Translations under genes and position numbers: made by a program
Notes under the pieces: model-generated
Database searches by the model: none
Told to the model about the DNA's origin: nothing
The model's input: only the letters and a program-made list of their open reading frames with translations
Assembly (NCBI GenBank): GCA_920105805.1
Contig: CAKKTI010000038.1
Coordinates: 5,737 to 34,882, forward strand
From: Condylostoma magnum
Taxonomy: Eukaryota > Ciliophora > Heterotrichea > Heterotrichida > Condylostomatidae
Direction: 5' to 3'
Length of the DNA stretch: 29,146 bases
In this document: positions 19,576 through 27,821 of the stretch, piece by piece
How positions within the stretch are numbered: the stretch's first letter is position 1
Layout: the number at the start of each line of letters is the position of its first letter

Positions 19576-21984
19576 TCACTTATATGAAGGAAATGTTGGA
19601 TCTGGTAATTCAGGAGCAGAGTCGAGTTGATAATCATTTAAAATATTATGCATTTGCTTAGCTTTCTTTTAAGGTTAATCATACTTGCTTTCTTCATCAT
19701 CAAAGCTGAGAAATTTTTCAGTTCTTTGCATCATCCTATTAATACCATCTAATGTTTGAGAAGGAGATTCCCCAAACGCATAAATTTTTCTAGTATTTGG
19801 AGTAATATACGGCGAGTTTACCATAGATTAAGCATTATTATTAGGAGAATACGATGCTATTGGTTGAGTTAAACTGGACTTTAAAGGAGCAATTGGACTT
19901 AAAATTGCTAGTTTTTAATTGATTGGAGCGTCTATTGAGCTTTTACTCAAAGCTAGTAAATAATCTTTCATATACTAGACATAAAATTGATTATAAAACT
20001 CGATTATATCAACTGAGCCTGATTCAACTTATACATATCTAAATATTTTCCCTGAATCCTAATAATAATTAGTGTATTAGGCTATCAGATTATTAAAAGT
20101 AACACTAATATGCTTGGCTCTACAAACTCCATAAAATGTACAAATAATCAGCTAGTCTAAATGCTTTCCAACTAAAATCTCTATTTTATCACTAAGCAAG
20201 TTCTTAACAGCCGACCAAATATCCTCTCTAACCGACTCACTCAACCCTAACTACTAAGAAAGCTCCACAATCCTCATAGCACAGTGCTCAAGTGCTTTCC
20301 TGAAAAACATTGATTAAACAGGTGTTTATAAATTACTATTTACTGATTCATTCTACTCTCTCATTTATTAAGGAATTGGAGAGTCTTATTGCCATCCCAC
20401 AAAAGCAATGAACTTCATATCAATTTGCTTAAACTTTTGCCTTAGATCAACTGGTAGTTTAGGATCAAAGCTTAAAAAGTTTTCTATCAATTTCCACGCT
20501 TCAAATGGTGTAATGTCACATCCTATAACAATTTCTTCAAAATCTAGAGTCTGTTAATTTACAAAGAAAACTGCTTGTAAACATAATGAAAGCAGTGCTT
20601 GGTAAAATTTATCATTTCACATTCAGGCACTGTTTACAGGTTAATGCATTTCTTCTTTTATCTATGATTGCTTCTCTTCATTTTTTATAAGTTCTTCAAA
20701 TACTCTGATAAACAGCTTTTAAGTTTGCTGCATAAGATTTTGTGAGTTGTCGAAGATTTGCACTAGATTTTAAATCTTTTTGTCGAGCATTGTTAAAATT
20801 AGCTAGAAATTATCTCAAAGATTGTAATCGATTTTATTAAATCTTTACTGTATTACTTGAGAATGTCTGTAATCTATGTTCTCAATACACTGATTAAGCC
20901 ATTGTTGTAATTCCATTTCATCTAAAAGTTTTCCAGATTATTTTTATTATGTTCCTGGATAAGGTGAACTAGATTAAACCATAGGAAAATGAACCTCTTC
21001 TAATTTACTGCTGATATTCAGTTCTCGTTATCCTGACATTTGTATTATTTTTGCGGCTGGAATATTGCTTACTCTAAATGCGATTTGTTTGCCATGAGGA
21101 GTTTGCATACCTTAGTAATTATCCAGGAAATCTCTTTCATCAAGATCATCCGGTAGCAGTTTCTGCATGTAGTTTAAAGTTAAATTGTGTAAATTATATG
21201 CTAGGTTTGTACTACTCAAAATCTGTTAACCTCTAATAACCTCGTATTCAGCATATTTTTCAATCATTTACCCAACATGATTAGATGAAACTTTAACTTA
21301 TTCAGGCTAAGCATTAATCATTCTACTGATAGCCTAGACAGCAGGCTCAAATTCTTTCGAAACAGAACAACTTAAACTATCTGGCAGATTGATAATGATC
21401 TGATGCAGAACGGCTACTAACATACAAGCACACTCAACCACTTGTGACCTTCTCTGCAAAATATTCAATCTGGCCAACAAGAACAATAGTCAGGTAATCT
21501 CATACAACTATGAAATATAGTCTTCAGATCCCTTAAATTACAACTAACCCCAAATCTCCTAAAACTTTGTATACAAAGTCAATGAGAATGCGAAATTATT
21601 GATGATTTATTGCAGTTCTTGCAAAATAGAGTCATCTAGTTGCAAAGACTCGCTGAATTGTTTGAGTTTGAATATAAAGGATTGGAGGTCTGGTGAGTTT
21701 TTAGTGTGCAGAAGGTGAGAAAGATTAATTGGATTACAGCGTTCTCTATCACCTGTAGAATTGTGAATAAAAGTTACTTTAGAAGCTACTAGTAAAGCTG
21801 CTCTTATTATACTTTTGTACTTTTAATCACTCTGAGTAACACTTACTATATTAGAATCTCTGTCCATGTACTCCTTTAATAGTTATTCAGCGTTGCTGCG
21901 GGTGTAGCTGTCAATTGAAAGGGATTAAGAGAGATTAGAGAGCTCATTAAGTTGGGTTGCTTAGAGAGAATCTGAAGTTTTCAT
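19576..21984 (-). CDS. Retinoblastoma-related (Rb/p107-type) protein
   Basis: About 797 residues after a 15-nt intron. The order is that of Rb proteins: an N-terminal Rb domain (SIIRAALLVASKVTFIHN; NPINLSHLLHTKNSPDLQ), pocket A from about residue 350 (ELQQWLNQCIENI; FYQALLSLCLQAVFF; ITPFEAWKLIENFL), and pocket B from about 555 (MFFRKALEHCAMRIVEL; HLDQLIICTFYGVCRAKHI; IIEFYNQFYVQYMKDYL). The C-terminal block SPYITPNTRKIYAFGES ends with a Ser/Pro tail. Rb proteins bind E2F/DP and repress S-phase genes until phosphorylated by cyclin-CDK. Four internal TGA codons (e.g. SAWMWNDKF) read as Trp, yet the gene ends at TGA 19578-19576. It is divergent from the gene at 22069 with 84 nt between starts. 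Confidence 0.93.
21832..21846 (-). other. 15-nt intron in the Rb-like gene
   Basis: On the minus strand, GTAAGTGTTACTCAG splits RDSNI from SDQKYKSIIRAALL. It has a perfect GTAAGT donor and CAG acceptor, the same length as the kelch intron, and shares its GTAAGT...CTCAG ends. It is a multiple of three, so the frame is open with or without it. Confidence 0.65.
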
Positions 21985-22068
21985 TTAATTTATTATACAG
22001 TGGAGTTTATGTAATAAAATCGTTCTAATTATTCTTTTAGTATTGTTTAGTAGAATTAGAGCATATAA
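21985..22068. promoter_or_regulatory. 84-nt bidirectional promoter region
   Basis: This is the whole space between the ATG of the Rb-like gene (minus) and ATG 22069 (plus). It is AT-rich with TATACAGTGGAGTTTAT near the Rb side. A shared promoter is inferred from the divergent layout. Confidence 0.5.
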
Positions 22069-22824
22069 ATGTCATAAGCTAGTTTAAGCAATTCTGAGAA
22101 GTTAAGCTTTATATATAAATCAACTATAGATAGTTTGAGTAAATTAGAAGGCTATATAAAACCAACTTATAACAAACACTATCATAAAGTATACAGGTAG
22201 ATTGACGGAGGAACAATATAAGTTGTAAGAAGAGGATAAAATTAGGCATAAAGCACATAGTAATTGACAGTTTCACCTTAAAAGAGTCAGGCAAATGATT
22301 ACTTTGTAAAGTAAATTCTAACTTCACATTTAGGCAAAATGAACTAAAAATTCCAAAGGAATAAAACAAGGAAATCATAAATAAGTAAATTCAATGCAAA
22401 GCAAAAGTAGTGTAATTTTAGATCGAACATTGTAAAGCCTTAAGTTCTAAAGAGGACAAACCATCAAAGATCATACAGTTTTGAACGATTTTTCTACTAA
22501 AATAATGTAAAACTACGTAAATTAGGCAAAAAGCAGAGTAATTAAGATGACCACTTAGATTTTAGTGGGTATATAAGTTAGATAACAAAATACAAGAACA
22601 ACAGGCAACGATTTAAAACACCGTCTCCAAAAGGGAAACTATACGACACAATGATCAATCTAGCAGATATGAGCTAAAAAATAGGTAAATAAGAAAGCAA
22701 TGACCTACTTGCAATTCAGTATAATCTAAAGTAAAGCAAAAAGTAATTGCAATCTCTAATGGAAGCTTCGAAATTTTAAGAATACCAACCAAGGAAGTTA
22801 TTAGACTTAAGGAATATAAAATAA
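22069..22824 (+). CDS. Basic, Gln/Lys-rich protein, unrecognised
   Basis: ATG 22069 to TAA 22822-22824 encodes 251 residues, strongly basic, with stretches such as YIKPTYNKHYHKVYRQIDGG, KRTNHQRSYSFERFFYQNNV, RQRFKTPSPKGKLYDTMINL and NLKQSKKQLQSLMEASKF (coiled-coil-like). The opposite frame from ATG 22394 was rejected because it gives poorer composition and needs a shift to join this one. TAA-TAA-CAT-TAG closes the gene. It shares an 84-nt divergent promoter region with Rb and converges with the next gene, 13 nt separating the stops. The KTPSPK site could be a phosphorylation target. No family recognised. Confidence 0.65.
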
Positions 22825-22837
22825 TAACATTAGCTAA

Positions 22838-23746
22838 TCATAGTTTGTGTCTTCGTGATGAATTTAACCCCGGGCTTAATATTTTAAGCTTACTTACCTT
22901 TTTGTACCTTTCAGAGCTGATAGTTCTAGATTCAATTTTCCTTGAAGATCTGCTTGAGTTAAGTAAAGGACTATCGTTTTTCCTAAGATTATAAGATCTG
23001 TCTGTCCTGTTAGTTGTTAAAGGAGCCTTGCTGTACTTAGAATGCCCATTGATTCTATTTTTCCTCTATTTTCTATCTAGCATTGAAGTATCTTTTCTCT
23101 TATCTTTAAGCTTGTTTTTGTAATAATCTTAGAAACTGTTTTCAATGTTTTCCTTTTAGATATTCTTTTTACTACTTTTTATACTTTTTTTGCTATTTTG
23201 TTGCTTTATACAGTGGAATTTATTTGTTAAATCATTTAAAAGACTATTCTTTTAATTTAACTCATGTTTACAGTCAACTAACTCCTTTTAGATTAATTTG
23301 AATTTCCCAATATCAAACTTCTAATTAATACTTTTAAGTTAATCTTATAGCTTTAAATTTTCAAACTTTAGCTTATTTATCAAATGTTTGCTTTATTATA
23401 CCATTTATTATTTAGATTTCTCACATTCTTCTAGACTTGATTAAGTAGTTTCAACGAATAATTTCAATTATTATTCAATCTTTATATGATTTCTTACCTC
23501 ACCTTCTAATTTCTGCAATGCTTGTTGGTACTTATGATACTCATTTTCATCCGATTAGTTTTCTACGATAAGCTGTACAGTCATCTGTATATAATCTAGC
23601 TACTCAACAGGTGGTGATTACAGCAACTACTCTAAATCAGTGTCAATATCTTAATTTTAGCTTTAAAGCCACAATGTGTTGGTATTTAAATAAATAGCAA
23701 TATCTTATATTTTCTAGCTTAAAGCAAGATTATGTTCTTCCAACAT
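22838..23746 (-). CDS. Long coiled-coil protein, unrecognised
   Basis: ATG 23746 to TGA 22840-22838 gives 302 residues. Residues 1-190 are predicted coiled coil (LQKLEGEVRNHIKIEQQLKL; SLEECEKSKQQMVQQSKHLI; KLQDQLKSINQKFDIGKFKL). The rest is a basic Ser/Arg/Lys-rich tail (DRSYNLRKNDSPLLNSSRSS). Such architecture is typical of cytoskeletal or basal-body proteins, but nothing specific is recognised. The frame stays open upstream of the Met into the end of the SARNP-like gene, so a slightly earlier start is possible. About 47 nt separates it from that gene. TGA is the stop here; TAA/TAG are Gln throughout. Confidence 0.65.
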
Positions 23747-23795
23747 ATTAATATTTTGACTATTTAAACTTATGAAATCCTCTCGAACAACTTTA

Positions 23796-24080
23796 CTACT
23801 TAAACCGATTGATTCTATTTAAAACCTTTTCCTTTTCCGAGTCCTAAATCCCAAACCGCTTAGCCCTCTCTGCCTTTTTCTCCTTTTCCACGAATTTTCC
23901 CGCATTGAACCTCTTTTCCCTCGCTTCCTTCCTCTTGCTTTCCTCCTCAGGTGCTACAATGCCAAACCTCTGTGCTCTGTTGATCCTTCTCTCCTTCTCA
24001 TCCTATGTAAAACCTACATCCCCAGTTCCGAACCTCTCCGCCCTTTTCCTGACCTTATCCTCCTCACTAATTACCTTCAT
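23796..24080 (-). CDS. SARNP/Tho1-like RNA-binding protein
   Basis: A 94-residue, highly charged helical protein built on a repeated signature (R-A-x-R-F-G): RKRAERFGTG, INRAQRFGIV, AREKRFNAG, RAKRFGIQD and a final RINRFK. This repeat is the hallmark of the C-terminal region of SARNP/Tho1/MOS11 proteins, which bind RNA and work with the TREX mRNA-export machinery. The N-terminal SAP domain of full-length members is missing, so it is a short form or a related RNA-binding peptide. ATG 24080 is 26 nt after the eEF1B stop, out of frame with it. The stop is TAG 23798-23796, directly followed by TAA. Confidence 0.6.
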
Positions 24081-24106
24081 TTTATATTCCCTGAACTCTT
24101 ACTAAA

Positions 24107-24796
24107 CTAAAGCTTGACGAAGGACTGTATATCCACACTCTGTACGAGCTCTCCTTCCACCATCTTCTTCTCCTCCTTATTCTCTTCATTCCTCTCCCCT
24201 TCCTCATCATCAGAATCCTCATCATCAGACTCCTCAACCATTCCTCTGATCTCCTGGATCATTTCTTGTATCTGATCAGTGGACACGTTGTCGAATATAA
24301 CACACCCAACCAGCAGCTTTTCAATACCGAAGGCAATTGGCACCTTTTTGAACTCTTCACCCCACTTAAGTCCCTCTATTACTACCTCGGCCCATATCCT
24401 CCTAGCAAGGTTTTCTAAGTCTACTGAAGTGGACGTTGGCTTTACCTCAAACACAACTGTGGATTTACCAACTGGCTCAGCATGCTCCTGCTTCTTCTCC
24501 GCATTTTACTTCTTACGCTCCTCTTCTAAGTTTTCATCCTCTGCGAACATGTCAAAGTCATCCTCCTCTTCCTCTTTCTCTTCCTTTGGAGGCTCTGGCC
24601 AGTTTTGCTGGATTTTGTCGGTGAATTAGGAGACAAAGCTGTACCAGGCGAACAGGTTGGGGTGGGAGACGTCTGGGGGACTGCTTCGAAGCTCCTTGAA
24701 GACCTTGCTGTCCAGTTAGGTGGGAAGGTCGCCGGATAGGTAAAGTTTCTCGGATAAAAGAGTTTCAAGCTGGTCGGGGTTTGCTGCAGACACCAT
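24107..24796 (-). CDS. EEF1B: Translation elongation factor 1B (beta/delta GEF subunit)
   Basis: A 229-residue guanine-exchange subunit of eEF1, which recharges eEF1A with GTP. The N-terminal helical domain is LETLLSEKLYLSGDLPTQLD. The acidic linker carries DDFDMFAEDE, the family DDIDLFGSD-type site. The GEF domain runs from STVVFEVKPTSTSVDLENLA through GLKWGEEFKKVPIAFGIEKL and LVGCVIFDNVSTDQIQEMI to VQSVDIQSFVKL, matching the canonical C-terminus ...VQSxDxxxFxKx. It has an unusual acidic insertion (GMVEESDDEDSDDEEGERNE and onward, about 30 residues) just before the last strand, where eEF1B proteins usually have a short turn. Three internal TAA read as Gln; the stop TAG 24109-24107 coincides with the conserved C-terminus. 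The start is 10-22 nt after the upstream gene's stop. Confidence 0.93.
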
Positions 24797-24818
24797 TTAT
24801 TGGTTATTATGTACTAGG

Positions 24819-25601
24819 TTAGATTATTAGGGATTTAGAGGTGGAGGGAGATCTGCTAGGACTTAGTACTTCTCTTTTGTAGGATGTTAGGGAAATAGGG
24901 GAAAAGTCGGTCTTTCTGATTGGAGAAGTGTCCGGTTGAATTGATCTCAATCCCAGTACCTTTTGCCTGCTTTGCTCGACTAGTTATAAAGCTAATTTAC
25001 TGTTTTGTTTGGGATTAACGGGTGCCTTGTAAGGAGTTCTGGGGCTAGGGCTTCTTCTAATAGGCGATTGTTACCGATTTTCCTTATGTGGAGCAACTGA
25101 CCTGCTTATGTCATTATATCTTTCCTCAATACTCTATAAAGTTACTTTCTCTAGCCTTAATACAGAATTAGCAAAGTCTCTTCTGTACTAGTCAACTTAC
25201 CTTTAAGTATCTTTCCTCAATCGCTCCATCTTAGCATCAAAATCTTCCTTAAGCTTTTTTACATTCTAATTGAGCTTTGTCATTTCCTGGTCTCTTATAG
25301 TATTATAATCCTCATTTTACTTATACAACTCATTTATCTCCTCTGAGCTTTGTATTGATTTGTTTGACTGTAGAATGTAGGATTGGTACTTGCTTGACGG
25401 GGAGTCGTAGAACTGGGTTTCTAGCAGGTAATCCGGAAATTGCTGGCTTGGGAGTCGTGGGATGGGGGATCTGGCTTGCCGTTTTGGGGTGGAGTAATAA
25501 GGATCGGGGTGAGAGGGAGTCGGTGTTGTTGGTTTAGAACTGTAGTGGAGATCGGCCACTCTTTAACCAAAGGATTTTTTAGGTGTTTGGGATAGCTTCA
25601 T
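24819..25601 (-). CDS. Ser/Pro-rich coiled-coil protein, unrecognised
   Basis: ATG 25601 gives 260 residues to TAA 24821-24819 (or 264 to TAA 24809-24807). The N-terminal third is Ser/Pro/Tyr-rich and disordered (KPTTPTPSHPDPYYSTPKRQ). The middle is a coiled coil (KLNQNVKKLKEDFDAKMERL; YRRDFANSVLRLEKVTLQSI). The end is Ser/Pro-rich with many SP sites (SPIRRSPSPRTPYKAP; REVLSPSRSPSTSKS), suggesting a phosphorylated structural protein. The frame remains open upstream of the chosen Met. Only 22 nt or less lies between its stop and the eEF1B start. No family recognised. Confidence 0.65.
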
Positions 25602-25709
25602 TTAACGATTTTATAATATGGATTTTATAAATTTGTTAGAAAGTGTTTTAGAGGGTTTATTAAGGCTGTATTGGATAGTTTTAAGATAATTATAGGTTTT
25701 TGAAAGATT

Positions 25710-26108
25710 TTATTTAGTATGTGTAAAAGAGTTGGGCGTAAATATAGTACGGAAAAAGGAGTAATTATATAATTATTCGAACAATCAACATTCTATTATT
25801 AATAATAAACTAAAGATTCGCAAAAATAGATAAAATTAATCTAAAACATAGTAGTAATAAGAACTAACTCTATATTACCTTGCTAGTAATTCTATTGCTA
25901 AGCAAATGAATACTAGTAAAACTATCTAAAATCTTAAAAAAGTATAAATCCCTAATTTCGAATGTTCGATTTTCCCATGGACACTTACTAAATCTTAAGG
26001 ATATGATTTTAAAGTATTCAAACCTATATAATAATCAATTTTAGCATTAATTATCATAATACACCCCTGATAAATATTAAAGTATTCCCATAAACTCCCC
26101 TTTTGCAT
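25710..26108 (-). CDS. Weak candidate membrane protein
   Basis: ATG 26108 to TAA 25712-25710 would give 132 residues with two hydrophobic segments (FQIVLLVFICLAIELLA; FYLFLRIFSLLLIIECW) and a mixed polar start (AKIDYYIGLNTLKSYPQDLV). It needs six internal TAA/TAG/TGA codons as sense, about what chance gives, and the frame runs on into the Ser/Pro-rich gene. A plus-strand reading of the same DNA is nearly as good. It may be noncoding. Confidence 0.25.
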
Positions 26109-26184
26109 TTTTACAAAACTCCATATAAAATTTTTATCTTCTAGAATAATATTCTTGGTTTTTCCTTAAAAAACCAATTAAACC

Positions 26185-26240
26185 TTCTCTAACTCTCCTA
26201 CTCCTACTCTCCCCCTTCTCCCAATCTCCTCTAAACCTCT
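26185..26240 (+). promoter_or_regulatory. C/T-rich tract upstream of the kelch gene
   Basis: About 55 nt almost entirely pyrimidine (repeated CTCTCCTACTCC-like units, CTCCCCCTTCTCCC) ends 12 nt before ATG 26252, in an otherwise A/T-dominated region. It probably belongs to the promoter or 5' leader. Function unknown. Confidence 0.4.
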
Positions 26241-26251
26241 TATAAATTAAA

Positions 26252-27388
26252 ATGGAGCCCTATTCAAAATTATCAAACCCCGAAATAATTGGTGCATTTT
26301 AAGAAAGTAGTTCCTAATCCTCCCAGTCTCACCACTCCTCCCAACAATCTTCCTAACCAAGATCCTGGCAGTGAGCATACCCGCATATAGAAGGTGTTCC
26401 ACCTTCCCCCAGAGGAGGACATACAGCAACTCTGGTAGGTTCTTCCCTTATAATATTTGGTGTAAGTTTTCCTCAGGGCCACTTTTATGCCGGAAAGAGT
26501 CAAGGCTTTACATACTTGAACGATACTATAGTTCTTGATGTAACTTAAAACAAATGGCTGAGGCCGCGGCCTCAGGGAACACCTCCTAATCCTCGCTACG
26601 GCCATACTGGAGTGTTGGCGGGCAGCCGTATTGTTTTCTTCGGTGGAAGGGGGCAGAACGGTGTATATTACAGAGATTTGCATGCTTTGGACCCTGTAAC
26701 GATGACTTGGTATTAAGGGCCTGATGGGGGCAATGCCCCCTCGGGAAGACTGAACCACTCGGCTACTATTATAGGAACACAAATGTACGTGTTCGGAGGG
26801 TGGAATGGAGACTAGTTTTTTAACGACCTTTTCATACTGGACCTGTCAACCATGGCATGGATACAGCCCAGTACTTCCGGACAAATTCCTCTTCCTAGGA
26901 TGGGGCATGTGGCTGTGTTGGTTGGAAACAATATATTGGTGTAAGGAGGCTTTTACTTTGACGAGGGCAAACATTAGCAAGCTGGGCTTAAAATGGGGAG
27001 TTTGTTAAAGGAGTGTTATCTGAATGATCTAAGAGTACTGGATACTGAGACTTTTGTGTGAAGTAGGTATAATATATCAGGAACACCTCCCAGGCCGTGT
27101 TATAATCATACAATGGATATATCATAGTCTGATATTATTGTGTTTGGAGGCTACGGGTAGTTTCCCAAGGCGAGTGATGAAGTATGCGAGTACTTTGTTA
27201 TCCTGAATACTGATAATATGACATGGGAAAGAGGGCAGTATCAGGGAGAGCCGCCTGCGTTGAGATAGGGCCATACATCTACTGCTATTGGACCACATAT
27301 ACTGATTTTCGGGGGATGGGAAGCTACTAAGGCGTTAAATGACATTGTGGTCATAAGAGATCTTAGCTCAGTTCCTAATAACAATTAG
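26252..27388 (+). CDS. Kelch-repeat protein
   Basis: About 373 residues after one 15-nt intron. A Ser/Gln-rich lead (QESSSQSSQSHHSSQQ) is followed by six kelch blades with the usual P-x-P-R-x-G-H-(T/S) and (I/V)-(F/V)-GG marks: PPSPRGGHTATLVG, PPNPRYGHTGVLAG, GRLNHSATIIGTQMYVFGGW, LPRMGHVAVLVGNNILVQGG, PRPCYNHTM with DIIVFGGYG, and ALRQGHTSTAI with ILIFGGW. This predicts a beta-propeller used for protein binding; the partner is unknown. TGA codons 26372 (SWQWAYP) and 27059 (FVWSRY) read as Trp. TAG-TAA at 27386-27391 ends it. The next gene starts 19 nt later. G/C-ending codons suggest good expression. Confidence 0.92.
26462..26476 (+). other. 15-nt intron in the kelch gene
   Basis: GTAAGTTTTCCTCAG lies inside the first blade. 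Removing it turns IIFGVSFPQGHFYAG into IIFGGHFYAG, restoring the essential GG of the kelch motif. This is the strongest of the three 15-nt intron calls, because the protein fold requires the removal. Confidence 0.85.
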
Positions 27389-27407
27389 TAAACTTTAAAT
27401 ATTGTAA

Positions 27408-27755
27408 ATGGAGTAAGTTTTCTAAAAGGCTCCTCGACACTGTAATTCATATTATAACCATCTTCTTACAAGACGTTAGAAGTTAGAAGAGGAATGCTTT
27501 GCTACTGATTTCAAGAAGCCTTAGCATTTATATACAAATAATGGTATGAAATTAGGGAAAAGGCGAACTTAATCAGGAGATTTTGGGCATTATTAGCAGT
27601 GTTGTAGAGAAAAGGAAGAGCTAAAGCAACAGGTGTTATAATTATAGAAATAATTAAAAGCAGCTACTAGAGAAAATAATAAACTAAAACAACTTCTAGA
27701 AGAGAATGTAATTTAATACAAAAATGGAACTTTTTCCTTATTCGCGCATCTATAA
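27408..27755 (+). CDS. Small leucine-zipper-like coiled-coil protein
   Basis: ATG 27408 to TAA 27753-27755 gives 115 residues. The second half is a regular heptad coiled coil (EKEELKQQVLQLQKQLKAAT, then NNKLKQLLEENVIQYKNG). The first half is basic (APRHCNSYYNHLLTRRQKLE). It starts 19 nt after the kelch TAG, in another frame, so it is either a separate gene or a spliced C-terminal extension of the kelch protein; no intron of normal form joining them was seen. The frame is shared with the importin gene that starts 66 nt downstream; TAA 27753 is taken as the stop because composition changes there. Confidence 0.55.
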
Positions 27756-27821
27756 CAAACTTTACACTTAAATCATATATCCTACTTTTATAACTACACT
27801 ACTCCTCTAATAAAAACTAAT

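Larger units (their letters stand above)
25602..26251. other. Divergent intergenic region, 650 nt
   Basis: AT-rich DNA between two divergent genes. It holds a weak minus-strand candidate (listed separately) and, next to the kelch start, a C/T-rich tract. Nothing else recognised. Confidence 0.45.

Noticed and set aside
21057-21072. 16-nt GTAAGC...CCAG in the Rb-like gene as an intron
   Set aside because: The reading frame is good on both sides without removal, and a 16-nt loss would break it.
21996-23225. TATACAGTGGARTTTAT seen twice (about 21998 and 23207) as a shared promoter element
   Set aside because: The second copy is inside the coding frame of the coiled-coil gene; two imperfect copies are not enough.
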